Source: Odiellus spinosus
Lineage: Eukaryota; Arthropoda; Arachnida; Opiliones; Phalangiidae
Reading direction: 5' to 3'
DNA: 64,000 nucleotides
Assembly: GCA_963920705.1 (NCBI GenBank)
Contig: OY987229.1
Coordinates: forward strand, 18,605,728-18,669,727
Positions 45,315 to 58,393 of the stretch are shown here, one piece after another. Both the position numbers and the translations under genes were made by a program. The notes beneath the pieces were generated by a model that searched no databases, had not been told where the DNA came from, and was given only the letters and a program-made list of their open reading frames with translations. The stretch's first letter is position 1. Each line of letters opens with the position of its first letter.

Positions 45315-48300
45315 AATAATTTTATTTGAGGTCATATTATTTCATTTTTTTAAACTTACTTTTTAATTTAGTTTATATAAAATATTAATATTTTTCAACA
45401 GTATTTGAGTTAATTTAAAATATATGCAAAATTCTGTTTCTGATGTGAACAATTAACCATATAACTTAAACTTAAATGTCCAATCTAAATAATTAAATAA
45501 ATAAACCTAAAGCTTAAGATCCTAAATCCAATTTAAAGAGGTTTTTAGCATACAGCCCGTTTATTAAGTAACCCTAAGCTGCTAAGCCTAATTTATTTAA
45601 ATATATTTAAATTAAATAAGATTATCTATATACTTGTACAGTAATGAATTCACGCGTTAAATATCCATTCGATAACTTTTCAATCAAAGAATTTTATTGG
45701 ATATATCATTTAAATATTCTGAATCACTGAGTTTTAACTTATCCATTAACTAGTTCGGGTTTATGTAGTTTTAATTGGTTTTTACATTTAATATAGCTCC
45801 AACGTTGAATTTTCCTCGAGTTTTAATAGAAGCGTGGGAGTCTTTAACTTCGAAACTGATGCAAATTCAATCTGCTCTCAGTTTAGTTCGAGAACCGAAT
45901 GGAATTTGTACGTGCTTTCTTTTAGCCACTTTCTATTTACTCTCGAGGCCATTCGCAATTTACTACGCAGCATAAATTTATCCTAATCACTAGATTAGTT
46001 TCAAATGCGTAGCAAACTTTGATTGTTTCAAAGTATGACTTCATTTTTTATTTTTTATCTCGTTCGGTTTTGTTTCTCTCCGCGTTTTCCCATTAACCTT
46101 ACAATGCAATTTTTTTTTATTTCTGGCTAGGCTTTTGGCCTCGACTTTTAATTGATTTGGTACGGCTCTACGCTCTTTCTAATGGATGAATGCTTTCTAT
46201 AAACGGTTTAACAGTTCTAAACTCATCCTACTTCGCGCTAAAATTAAGGGAATAAGGATAAAGTGATTTTTTTTTATCGTAAAAAATGATTACCGGTTCG
46301 GGGCTGGTTAATACTGATTAGTGATAATTTAGGATGTATATGCCTGAAATAGTTATTAAAATTATTGGAAATTACTGAACAAAGACCGGGAAGAGTCTGG
46401 GAAATAACTGCACTTGAAAAGTTGAAAACTCAGATATATTTAATTCAAAAAGGTTTTATCTTCCCTTTATTTAGGCTCCATATTTTTATAATTTAATTAC
46501 ATGATTAATTAGTGTAATTCTATTATAATATGGTACACAACGTTGTTTCTAAGTTAATTAGACAAAATATTAATTACATTTTGTTTATAATTACATGTTC
46601 TGAATGTAATTTAGATTTAATTGTTATAATTTAATAATAATATTAGTCCATTATATGGTGCCTATTTCACTATAAACATTATTTAATATTAATTTAATTT
46701 AATTACAGTCTAGTGATCCTATCAGTGAAAAAGGGGTAGCAATTATATACTTAATTTTAAATCAAATCAAATGAAACTTAATTTCATAATTAGATATAGT
46801 ATAATCATTAAGTAGGGTAGAAAAACGTTTGCCGCTTCCAGCTTTCTCGCGTCTTATTTTACCCGTGATTAATTTATCGTCTATTGTGAAACAAAAATGT
46901 AGATTTTGGTAAACGATACAATTTATTGATGCCTAGAAATGGATCCAATCACCCCCAAGAAAGTCAAAATCACTCGCTAACTATATATATCTTTGCCTAC
47001 ACATTCATTCATATATAATGACTACCCTATTATCCTGGCACTGCCTTTATCCAATTCAAAGCATTATCCAATTTGCGCAAATGCGTGAACTATATTTTAT
47101 CGCACTCCTGGAAAGGGTATAAATAGCCATGGTTGAACCAGTTTTCTGAAATGTTAATATATCTATTTTCTAACAATATCATTAAATATAGGAAGGAAAA
47201 TTTGGCGGGGATCTTAAATTATTTTGTCAATTCAGGGGGAATAACCCCGTATCTAGTTCTCCCTTTTGCTGCCGTCTCATTAGGAGTTTAGAAGCTGACG
47301 TAATTACAATGTCCGGGCGCCTCGGAGTAGCGTTCAATCGCCCCACCATATTCTACACCAGGGCTGCACTAGTGCCCCCTGGTGCTATAAGGTGATTAGC
47401 GGGAAATTCGCCCCCTTTTAATACCAGGACCCGACTTAGAACCGTAAATAACAATTACATTTGTGGATGGGTTAAGCATGGAAGGGGGTTAGGGCTTTCT
47501 CTTATTTGCGTACCGATGCACTGAGCATGCGTGTCGTTTATTCAGATTGTCTTATGTATGTAAACTTATAAAGGCAGTGTGTGTAGGAAAAAAACAAATG
47601 ATTTTTATTTACTTCACAATACAATTTATTTCGTTTTAAATGAATCAATTTAATGTCGTTATTTTAAAATCCATTGTTTGGCTGTTGCCAAATTCAATTA
47701 GAGTTTAATTAATTTATTTGGAGGATAGTCCGATTTTTTTTATATCAGGCGCAATATTTAATAAAAACTATGACGTCAACTGCTAGACAAAAATTTGGAT
47801 GCGATTTTCAATTAGTTTCCCTTTGATATGGAGGATTTAGCTTCCCTTTAAATACAAATAAACCCAATAATAATTACCCAAGATCATCTTCTGCCTTTCT
47901 TTAACGATTTTTTAAATTTGTTAGCTCGTTATTGTTGAAATGTGTGCTTGGACATTTCAAATTACATTGTTGATTTTAAAGTTTTGGTTTTAAGGTTGAG
48001 GTGTGGATGTCTTCCTTGGGTTTTGAGTCGGATTAAGAATGGCATTAAGTTAAATATTCCCAATTCTAAATTTTTATGATTTCCTGATCAAATTAAATAA
48101 ATAAAACGTAACGCTATCTTCCCTTTAGTTTAAAACTACTTAATTTGCATAAAGTTAGTTCTAGGGATTCCCCAAATCAAATGGCTTTAACAAGTTGGAT
48201 CATCAACGGTTGCTGGCTTAAAAGTTAAAGAGATGAGTTAACGTACACGCCAATTGCTTGCCACTTGACGTATTCTCTATACTACAACTAGAACTGGAGT

Positions 48301-51300
48301 ACGTTTGTAGCTCCTGCGCCGGGAGTTTATCCGCAAAGACCGCGTGGCGATTCCATATATATTATAGTCCTATATTGGGGCTCGAGGGTGGATTCTAAAA
48401 CTTACGAAGCCATTAACGAGCCGTACAAGTTCCCGAGCGATTGCTGCCAGCCCAATAACTCAGCTTGATGATGTTAGTTATTATAGAGTCGTCCTCCCGT
48501 CTTAAAGGAATAGCCTCCTCGTTAATAACGCTTCAAAAAAAGAGCAAAGATTACAAATTAGGTATTAACACTTTCAATAGGAAGATAGAAACAACCAAAA
48601 CTCTAGTGGCAAACGGCTGCTTAATTATTAACTATCATAATTACGTGTGTGTCTGCCGAGTTTTAGAAATTAACGAAAACTTAGTAGCTAATCGTTAAGA
48701 AAGAGCATTTCAGAGAATTAAATTATTTATCACGACATAGGTATACCTTGTTCGACGTATTTTTGATCATTCTTTAAAATTGTCCGTTATTTTCAGGATT
48801 AAGCCCCCTTTTTAAGGACGGTTTTATGTTCCAAAATAACTTCTTGGTCGTAATTATGGAAATTTACCTTAGTTATGACGAAAAAGTTGCTTTTTTTGGC
48901 CAAAAACAATCTTACTTCAAAACTGGCCTTTAACGCATTCGTTTTGCATCTCAAGCTCTTACATTACGTTACTTTCTAATTCAGGACAGACACGCCCGAG
49001 GTTGTTTGACGTTAGTTTTTGTTATTTCCCTCTACATTTTGAGATTGCGAATTATATTTACAAAACCTAGTTGCCCTTTAAACTCCCATACTCTAAGCGC
49101 AGAGTTGACGCAATTCTGGAAATGGGAACCTACGCGCTTCCAATGAGGCCCTTATTGGGTTTCGAGACACGCGCGTGTACCTCTAAACGGCTGGCGGAGC
49201 TGCTTGGATCCCAATCCTTTGTCCTAGAGTTTCTCCCATATATATAGTTCGATGTTCTATTTGGCCAACTATTATTGAACTATACTCTATTAGAGGGTCT
49301 ATATTATCAATAGACTCGGGGCTCCCCGTCTCTATACAGCCAGAGTCTATAGGAAGGTAAGGTGATTGAGAGGCCGGAGCTTTGTCATTCTTGTCAACCA
49401 AATATGCCGCTCTTTCACACCTCCCCCTCTCCCTTCACCTTGAAGGCCCTCGTTCATTATTTAGGGAGATATGTTGGATCTAAGGTGTTAGGTGTGTTAT
49501 AAGCCGGATTTAGTCTTCAATAAACGTTTTTTTCCTAAGATATTTGTTCCAGAACTTCTAGTGTATTTTATATCATCGCATTTGGAATATTTCCAAATTA
49601 TTTTTATTTATCGTTGAATAAATAAGCACTCAAATTAGAATTAAGTTGATATTACAACAGTTTAATTTTACACAGACTTTAATTTGATTCATTTTTTAAT
49701 ATAAAAACTCAGTGGCATAGCTTCGAAAGGGAAAAAATCATGAAAATTTATAATATTGAACAAAATTTTTATATTGATAATTATAAATTTTAACGAAAAT
49801 GGAACAAATAATGGGAAAAAAACACGCAAATCTGCTTCGCCATTTGTCTATGCATTGAATGGGAAACATTTTGAATTAGAAGTTACCGCTTTGTTTAATT
49901 TAAAACTCCATCACTTACGATAGAAGTTTTTGAATTTTTTGATCCGTTCCACCCTGTATTGTATCAATATTTTACAACCATTCAATTCAGTTTCTTGGGA
50001 GAATAACAAGCTTTTATAAAATGATAAAACTCCGATATATTTCAAGTCAACCACTTTTGACTGTTCGCGCGTGTTGAGGTATAAATATAATAGCCAATAG
50101 CTTTTGAGAACATCAATATATATAAAACATATCTTAAAACTCATACATCTCTTTATCCGTAAGATCGGAGGGGCTCAATATAATTTATATACCTTCCCTA
50201 GACCCTAGTGCGTTTTGGCATCAACCAAAATATTTACACAAGCATCATTTATCTCAATATTCGCCCCGCGCCACACTTACGTTATACGTAAGAGTAGTAT
50301 ATACAACTGAAATATCCAAAGGGGACCGATTTCTCCGAATAATAAGAATCTTCTGTGAATCTTCCGTATACGCTTCTATACTTCACCTATATAGGCGTTC
50401 CTTTTGGACTCGCGTGGAGTTGGGGGCGCGCTATTGTCCAGGATATCTCTAAATATGGCGTGAGACCGGTATTCTTATATATGAATAGTTTTGGCTTCCG
50501 CGAGCTGCTGGAAAAATTATTTGGATAACTCGAGGGAGGGCCTGATACAATTCTTTCTTACATAAGGATGTACTCTGAATAGACCTTTTCAATGGGGATT
50601 TACAGCGTATTTATAGACATGTTCCACCTATAGAATTGGCGTCATTCTCAAAAATAGGCTGTCTTTATCTCTAAGCTAACATAGCATAGAGGAAAAACGG
50701 ATAGCCTACCTCAATTTACGCGTATTGCCAACTACAGCTGGAATTGACTGTTATCCTCTATAGTTTAAAAGTAATTGGCAGCTAAAACGGATTAATATAC
50801 AACAGTCGCGTATATTAAATCGTTTTTATCCTATTTACGTAGATCAAATTGTAAAATTGTTTGGTCAAAAAAATGGAAAAGTTTATTTGAACGTGGAAAA
50901 CAGTTTCAAAATGCTTATTGTCAGCTTACCTAATGTTTAAGGGGTCTTAGCTAGTCGAGGAGTTTACCACTTCAGTAATTAAGACGATTCCGCAGCAATA
51001 ACAAGAGACTACAGATATTGCTAAGAAAATTCAGCAATTACGGTTGGAACCCATTCTCCCCGCATTTCTCCTTCCCCCAATAACTCTTCGCCATCTTTTC
51101 CCAGTTGAAAAAAAAATAAATGGGGTGCAATTTCCGAGTGATTCGGTCCCGTGTAAGGTGAGAATAAAGCTTTGGAAATGGAATTACAGATGAGAGCCGA
51201 TTTTCTATTGTAGTTTATCTCTTCCGTATGATGTTGTTGAACGGTTTCTATTGAATGAAAATGTTTTTATTCAACTGTTTGTTGCGTACCGCAATATCTG

Positions 51301-53819
51301 TATATTGGGTGACGCTAGACAGCCTGAAAAATAAAGTACTACTTTTTACGCGTATATATTTAACATCGTCTGTTGTATATTTTCGAAGTCCCGCGTATGT
51401 ACGTAACGCGCTTATTAGCACGTCCGAGTAAAACTTGTTCTAAAATATAATCTTTCTTCTGATCTAACTCCCGAATGGTTATAGCATTTTTAGCTGTAAG
51501 TTAGCTGGCTCGACTCTGCCGTGTTTATACAATCGCGAGATAAGATGGAGATAGGGGTATGATGAAAAAAAATACGGTTTCTCACGAGGGGGCGTAATTG
51601 CGTTATCATGGGCGTGAAATTGAAACTTAATCTGGGAATTTATTGTAGCGTAAATAACCATTAGATTTTAATGGAATTTTTTCTGCAAAACCTCTTTTCA
51701 CACAATCGAGATCTTTTGTTTTTAGACAATTAAATTCTTATGACGCTCTTTTAAAGCTTTAAGAATCAGAATTAAAAATAATACGAACACTAATTAATTT
51801 TGAAATTGCTCTTGATGTAGAATATTCTAACATCCAGGGCTGCATAATTTATAGCTGATCATCAGTCTAATGGGGCAATGTATTCGTATAAAATATTAGT
51901 TTTAGTGTCTTTTAGGGACGACTGGTACAGTTAAATTATTCACTCAATACAAGTTTCTTTTGGATACGATTGCCAATAACTTTTCAGTCATGTTGATTTA
52001 TAATTAATCTCGCGTAATACTTTACGGTTGTAGTTGTAAGGGGGCGTATCCTTTTTCTTGCGTCAAAAATAAGGATCAAGGTCATGTACTAATTACTTCG
52101 GCCCTTTAGGAATCCTTTACTTCGTAAAAATATAGTTCTCTCGTAAGCCTTTCATTATCACGCTACCTTTTTTACGGGGTCTATCCCCTTTAGCTATAAA
52201 TAGGGTATTAAAATAAAGCGGAACTGCAGCTTAAAGGGTAATTTTCACAACGCGAAAAGGCATAAAAGTATTTAACGAAAGAACCTTTTCTGTCGTAGAA
52301 GTATCTGTTACCATTTCATTGGTTGATCGAAAATTTTTCTCAGATGCTGATTATATGGCCAGCGCAATATGTTGAAAATTAGCTCTACCACTTCACCTTT
52401 TTTGACATAATTTTGCATGCCTTATGAACATTAATTAAAGGTATGGTCGTTCAAAAGTTTATATACGTTTTAGAAGCGGATGCGGGTAATATAATATAGA
52501 GCTTATTTATACCAGCACGTACGCGCGGATACAGGAGCGTTTAAAATTTTAAATTATCAGTAAATGGATATATTTTAATTATATTTAATATAATTAGGTT
52601 CGGGTCAAGGTTAACGTCGTGGTTATGGCCCACGATTACTCTTATCTAAGGTCATTATAATATTCTATAAAGGCATAATCATTATCGTATATAATTATGT
52701 AAGGATGTATATATATATATAACTTCGAATATAAGCGAATATTGTTATAAATTATCAAATACCAACCCGAATTTCAAATACCGATACACCCTCAAAATTT
52801 ACCTAAATGCATGTTGGGATTTAAAACCATAAATTTTAATAAGATACGCATTTAAATCGCGTATTATATAATATTATATACCATCGATATTGTAATTATT
52901 TTAATTTTTAATATTAATTTCTGATATAAGAAATATTGAAAAATACCGCATTTTCTTTGAATTTCTTTACATCTGCAAATTGATGCGTAATTTAAACGTG
53001 TCTTAATGTAGGAATGTTCAGGTGCAAAGCGTATTATGCAGCTAGTAATTGCAATATTATCAGAAGCAGTTAATTTTAATTACTTTTGTTTAACCATGCC
53101 AGTGATTTTATTATCTAAATTAATGTATCAGATCTTGGGTGATGTTAAATCTGGTTTAATCTTAAATATAATTTATATCGTTGGAAGAACAAGATATAAT
53201 AACGAAAATTCGATTATAGCTTCGTCAAATAAAAAATCTATTTTTTAATTATTTTTTTTTTTAATTTAAACCCTATTTTATTTTTATTTTAAATTTTACG
53301 TTCCTGAAAATCAAGGTTATATATATATATACGAAAACGGCTCGTAATTAAGAATGGCAATTTCCTAAGGAATTTAATTTAATTTTTAGACGGTGTCCTA
53401 GGGGCAATGTGGTTAATTATATGGTTATAGTGTGTAGCGCATATTCGCAAAGTTAAGTTTAATGAAGAGATATTAAAGAGATACTTAAATTAAGCTGATA
53501 GCCAATTTACATCCTTTTTAATCTCGCTCGATTCCACCTCTTCTCGAGAATAACTTCTATCGTTACCGAAGCTGTTATACGACAACCACTATAATATTAT
53601 TATATATAATTTTACAAAATTGGTTAAAATTTATCCCATTATCTTGATTACTCTATTTAAAAATTTGGCCTTAACGTGTAGGCGTCGCGACCATAGGGTG
53701 GGGTTACGGTCTTACGGTTTAAGGGTGTGTTAAACATCAGCTTCAAATTGTTAAAAGTTTTCACGTAATCTTGTATAAATAGTTCAATGGTAGCCTGGTT
53801 TTAAACTAAAATTACATAG
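45315..53819. other. 8.5 kb largely featureless AT-rich DNA
   Basis: This is the longest stretch without a bounded repeat. It includes a CTCF-like motif at 47371, balanced patches at 47300-47420, 48240-48460 and 49080-49460, and a weak exon-like frame at 45797-45907. Open frames at 48465 (+), 49183 (-), 49911 (-), 51479 (-) and 53036 (+) have chance lengths and no splice support. Such a stretch fits a long intron or intergenic DNA. Confidence 0.5.
47371..47387 (-). promoter_or_regulatory. CTCF-like motif
   Basis: AGTGCCCCCTGGTGCTA is, on the minus strand, TAGCACCAGGGGGCACT, a close match to the published CTCF core CCASYAGRKGGCRSY. It stands in a rare GC-richer patch. Its orientation is opposite to the motif at 17851. 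Confidence 0.35.
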
Positions 53820-53826
53820 ACGTAGT

Positions 53827-54163
53827 CAGAAGCCGATGAAACCCTCCTTTGAAGTCTATTACTCCCTGGTCTTGTCTACCCCTCTCTGTATGGGTTAGTT
53901 TCAAAAAGCGCGATTCGTACGCCTCCTAACGGTAGATATTTTCGGAGCGGGAGTTCGTCGAGCGAATATCTCTAGCAGCCTTGGAGTTCGTCAAAAAAAC
54001 GTCGTCGTTTGTGGAGAGAGAGAATTTCCAATTTTCCGTAGACAGGGGGTCCGAAGTAGGACCCCTTCGATCTCGTAAAATTGTGAATTTTACCCATACA
54101 GAGAGGAGCGCTATATGGAACATTAGAGTAGTAGACTTCAAAGGAGGGTTTCATCAGCTTCTG
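53827..54163 (-). mobile_element. Family B fold-back MITE, copy 3 (7-bp TSD)
   Basis: CAGAAGCCGATG and CATCAGCTTCTG termini with perfect 7-bp duplications ACGTAGT at 53820-53826 and 54164-54170. It is 337 bp and inverted relative to copies 1 and 2, beginning with the ACTCCCTGGTCTTGTCTACC arm. Overlapping open frames on both strands are by-products of the palindrome. Confidence 0.9.
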
Positions 54164-54170
54164 ACGTAGT

Positions 54171-55069
54171 GTAGAACTATACACCATCACTCGTGTTCGC
54201 TCTTCAAGGTCGATTAAAATAAACGCGAAAACGAACTCATTTCGGGCCTAGTCAAATCGAACTCGCGTCAAACACGTGAGTTTACTTTTCGAAATGATTT
54301 AGTCCTTGCAATGAACATTAAATGATTTAGTATCGTTTCAAGGAATTTAAAAAGTGGAAATTAATTAAATTGAAATTTTGATTCAATTATCATTCTTATG
54401 CGCGATATCCGACAATAAATCAGTTTCAAACAAGACAGGTTCGTTCATAGATAACAGACTCTTCATGAATCCTTTTTAAACTACTTTTGGAGTAAGTTTT
54501 AATTGATTTTTGGTTTATAAAGCAGGTGTTGTAATTTGAAAAGATCGTTAAAAAAACGAAATCAGCTTCGAAATGTTTGTTTTTCGGTTTCTACATTCAT
54601 TCTTCCTTTAAAGCAAACAAAAATATTTCCTCCGATGATTTTAACAACCTGAGAATTGGATACGCGTGTCGATTTTAATCTCGTATAGTTTAGCCCACCT
54701 TATATATATATATATATATATAATAACGAGTCAAACCGCCCCTTTAGAGTTGAAATAGCACCCTTTTGGTTTACTAATCAATTTCGACATTTTTCCGTCT
54801 AATCTTACACGCGCAAGCTCAACCCTCGTGTAAAGCCTTGAATTCACTTCATTTTGAATCCCATCCCCGGCCCCGAATGGTTAAAACATAAAGGGTGAAT
54901 GAACACTAACGTATTTAAAACCAAAATTTTTTTAATAACGTAACAGAAAAAGACATTAAGTATATATTTAAAATAAAAACTTTAATTGAGACCAGATTTT
55001 TTTGGGGCAAAGCCAGTCTTTAATTGAACGTTGGCACCATTTCATTTCTCAATTACTAAAGGCCTAGGA
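54171..55069. other. AT-rich stretch with TA microsatellite
   Basis: A TA run lies at 54700-54722. No gene is recognised. Confidence 0.45.
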
Positions 55070-55215
55070 AAGGTCAGGAAATATTAAAGTTGGGTCAATA
55101 GGTATGAGAAAAGTCGAGGAATATTCGAATTTAAGTCAATATGTCATAAAAATGAAGGAAAATTATGTTAATAGGTCAGGAAAAAGTCTTAGAATTTGTA
55201 AGTTGGGCCGATAGG
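55070..55215 (+). repeat. Degenerate AGTCAGGAAAT-type tandem repeat
   Basis: Variants of GGTCAGGAAAT, AGTCGAGGAATATT and GGTCAGGAAAAAGTC followed by GGGTCAATAGG recur about every 45 bp. Related words occur at 62780-63060 and singly near 22430, 41110 and 46385. Confidence 0.6.
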
Positions 55216-56971
55216 GCAATGTTTCAACAAATTCGTATGCAATAAGTGATTATCGATAAACTTAAATATTAATAATTTCGTGTCGTCAGACTTCATTATC
55301 CCTTTAAACGCTTATAAAAAGGGCCCGCGCAGGGTTAGTGCCATATAGAGGCGTCGAATATCTCACCCAAGGTCCACTTTTCATTGCGTGGCAAACCACA
55401 AATCCCCATTTATTTCGCAGATATTAAATCAAAGAACTAGAACCATGAGTCTAGGCTTATTGACGTTGTCAACTCTGATTGACCCTGGAGTGTAAAGCTC
55501 ACGCGTCGGCGCCCTCTCTCACTCTTTTGAATTTTGAATCTAATTAAAGCTACGCTTGAGCGTACATTAATATCCATTTTTCCCGACGCCCATCTCTCTA
55601 CGGGAGAGAGCAGACCTTGTGACGTCTGCGAATGGGAAAATCTCGAATACATTTCCCTAGATTTAAAATTAGCTCCGAAGTTCAAAAAGAGTTGAAAGTT
55701 AATAGAAGTGTTTCCTTAATTTAAAAAGCTCTTACTTTATAGATTAACACTAAGATAAAATGAAAGTGCGTGAGATAGTATTAAGGGGTTTTTATACTAT
55801 ACTTCACTTGATCAGTTCTTAGTATTCATTTATTTATAAATAACGAAAACATTCTACTTGTTTTAAAATTTACATACTGATTATGATATTTAACTATCTT
55901 TTTTAGTATAAAAATGAACGTTTTCGTGAAGGTTCACAAATTTATGCGTTATTCCCCGCCTCCCCTCCCCTATAATTAATACGAAATTCGCGGAATTCGT
56001 TTGGGGTTCCTTAATTATGTAATAATGGTAGAATGACTCGATTTGATTTAACATTTTTTTTTCTCATTCCCTTATCCAAATAACTCGCCGCAAATAAAGG
56101 GATAATACGACGATATGGTTAAAATTTTAATTCTGATGAAAATACTTTAAATATGTCTGGTGAATTACTTAGAGGAAGAAGAAAATATATGCTACTTTCC
56201 CCAGAAATTAAAAACGAATCTAGGAAAACTTAACGACAATTCTATGACGTAACTGGAGCTTGGTACTTTAAATTCAAGCGATGGATAACGAATAGAGTAT
56301 ATTTTAACCGTCAACTTTGACTTAAATAAAACAAAATATAACTTAAAATTAATTTTTTGACGAGTGACAATGTTATAACGTCATTAAATTGATAAAATTG
56401 ATAAATATCAAGATTTTTGGTAATTTTTTCTTGACCGTCGAATGTCTAAGAAAAGTATGGCACCTATCCTTTTAATGAAAATGACTTTTTAATTTGCGCT
56501 AAATCTTGTTTTCAAACGTGACTTTGCGCCGATTTTAAAAGAACTTTGTTAAAAGTAATGGGTGGAATGTTAAGCAACTTAAGCCGCGCATATTCCACCC
56601 TGGGCTTGGGCATGAACCATATACTCCTTTTTACCGTTAGAAACATTTTTGGTTAATATATAATGCAGGTTTTGAGGTATTTAAGATTCACGGAAAAACT
56701 AATGGATCCTACTCTACTATTTCTTAAGCTTCCTTTTTAATTAACGCTGACTTTAATTAAGAAAGACAAAAGCTTTTTAAGTACTTAAAAGGAAAATTTC
56801 AGGAGTGCCAGTAAAACCCACTGCCCTTGATCATCATGATTCCGAAGTTTATAGTTAACTATAAGTACGTTAAATAAAAACACTTCGTGCATCACTTTTT
56901 CTTTGAAGTCTTAATTTGCGGAGAATAAATTTGATATTAAGATTTAATCGTGGAATGTATATATTTAAATG
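55216..56971. other. No recognised gene
   Basis: The open frame at 55437-55685 (-) lacks support. A small hairpin GGGTGGAAT (56560-56568) with ATTCCACCC (56592-56600) is present. Nothing else was seen. Confidence 0.45.
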
Positions 56972-57838
56972 TTGGCTAGTTGCAATTGGGGACTGTTTTT
57001 CAATTAGGAGACGTTGAAAAATGGTTTCTATATTGCTAGTCTTAACCGAATCAGATTGTCAATAATTATTCCAACGAGCGTATTCATTAATAGGGATTTT
57101 AATTAGTGTTATTCCATTTTAGCTAATTGCAATTGGGGACTGTTTTTCAATTAGGAGACGTTGAAAAAGGGTTTCTATATTGCTATAGTCTTAACCGAAT
57201 CAGATTGTCCATAGTTATTCAATCGGGCGCATTCATTAAGAGGGGTTTTAATTAGTGTTATTCCAATTTGGGTATTTGCAATTGGGGACTGTTTTTCAAT
57301 TAGGAGACGTTGAAAAATGGTTTCTACATTGCTAGTCTTAACCGAATCAGATTGTCAATAATTATTCCAAAGCGCGCATTCATTGAAAGGGGTTTTAATT
57401 AGTGTTCTATTTTGGCTAATTGCAATTGGAGACTGTTTTTCAATTAGGAGACGTTGAAAAATGGTTTCTACATTGCTAGTCTTAACCGAATCAGATAGTC
57501 CATAGTTATTCAATCGCGCGCATTCATTAAGAGGGGTTTTAATTAGTGTTATTCCATTTTGGGTATTTGCAATTGGGGACTGTTTTTCAATTAGGAGACG
57601 TTGAAAAATGGTTTCTACATTGCTAGTCTTAACCGAATCAGATTGTCAATAATTATTCCAAAGCGCGCATTCATTGAAAGGGGTTTTAATTAGTGTTCTA
57701 TTTTGGCTAATTGCAATTGGAGACTGTTTTTCAATTAGGAGACGTTGAAAAATGGTTTCTATATACATTGCTAGTCTTAACCGAATCAGATTGTCAATAA
57801 TTATTCAAACGCGCGCATTCATAGAAAGGGATTAGTTA
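56972..57838 (+). repeat. 147-bp-type tandem repeat, cluster 5 (6 units)
   Basis: TGCAATTGG words lie at 56981, 57128, 57277, 57421, 57568 and 57712, giving spacings of 147, 149, 144, 147 and 144 bp. The last four units form two copies of a two-unit block (TTCCATTTTGGGTATTTGC type then TTCTATTTTGGCTAATTGC type), a 291-bp higher-order repeat. This is the most regular cluster. Confidence 0.93.
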
Positions 57839-58278
57839 CTAAATTGGAAGATTTAACTAGAAGCTTAATGAATTGCAATATAGAATATATTCTAAATCGT
57901 AGAGGTTGGTTCTATCTGTTAGTAGCGAAATAAATAAAAAATACTTTTGGAGTGTCTTACCTATTGATAGTTTTTTTTTATTAAAGCGTTTTGTATTACG
58001 TCTTTGAGAACCTTTGAACGTACTCCTTAGGGTTAATGGCTTTTCCTACCGTAAGTTCGCTGAAAAATCTTTTAATTATCGTATATGAAAGGGTTTTAGT
58101 GGATAGGAAATTAAATTCTTTAAATATTCAAGACTTTATATCACAGGTTTAAAAAATATACCGTAAAGTAAAACATCTTGGTCTAATTTGGAATTTTATA
58201 GATGTCCACCTTGTAAAGATTAAATTTTAGATAGGAAATTCCAACGTAATTTTTGTTTCTCGGCTGCCTTTTAAAGAA
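57839..58278. other. AT-rich spacer
   Basis: No feature is recognised. Confidence 0.4.
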
Positions 58279-58393
58279 AGTTTCTACGTAGTCACAATGA
58301 GTTTGGTTTACTTTTCAGCAGGGACCATGTAGGAACCATGTAGAGAACTGTAGGCGCTGTTAACTGAAACTTATTGTGACTATATAGAAAACT
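58279..58393. mobile_element. Small palindromic element, mariner-like
   Basis: The left arm AGTTTCTACGTAGTCACAAT and the right arm ATTGTGACTATATAGAAAACT pair, and GAGTTTGGTTTAC with GTTAACTGAAACTTA extends the fold. If TA at 58289-58290 and 58381-58382 is the target duplication, the element is 90 bp with GTCACAATRAGTTT ends. The interior has two copies of GGACCATGTAG-type words. Single copy here. Confidence 0.55.

Noticed and set aside
48370..48505. Possible exon after TATATTATAG with an open frame through GC-richer sequence
   Set aside because: The open length (about 44 codons) is not unusual and no donor follows in frame.
53926..54190. Overlapping frames on both strands near 54 kb as genes
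   Set aside because: They lie inside the fold-back MITE copy 3, where palindromic sequence opens frames on both strands.
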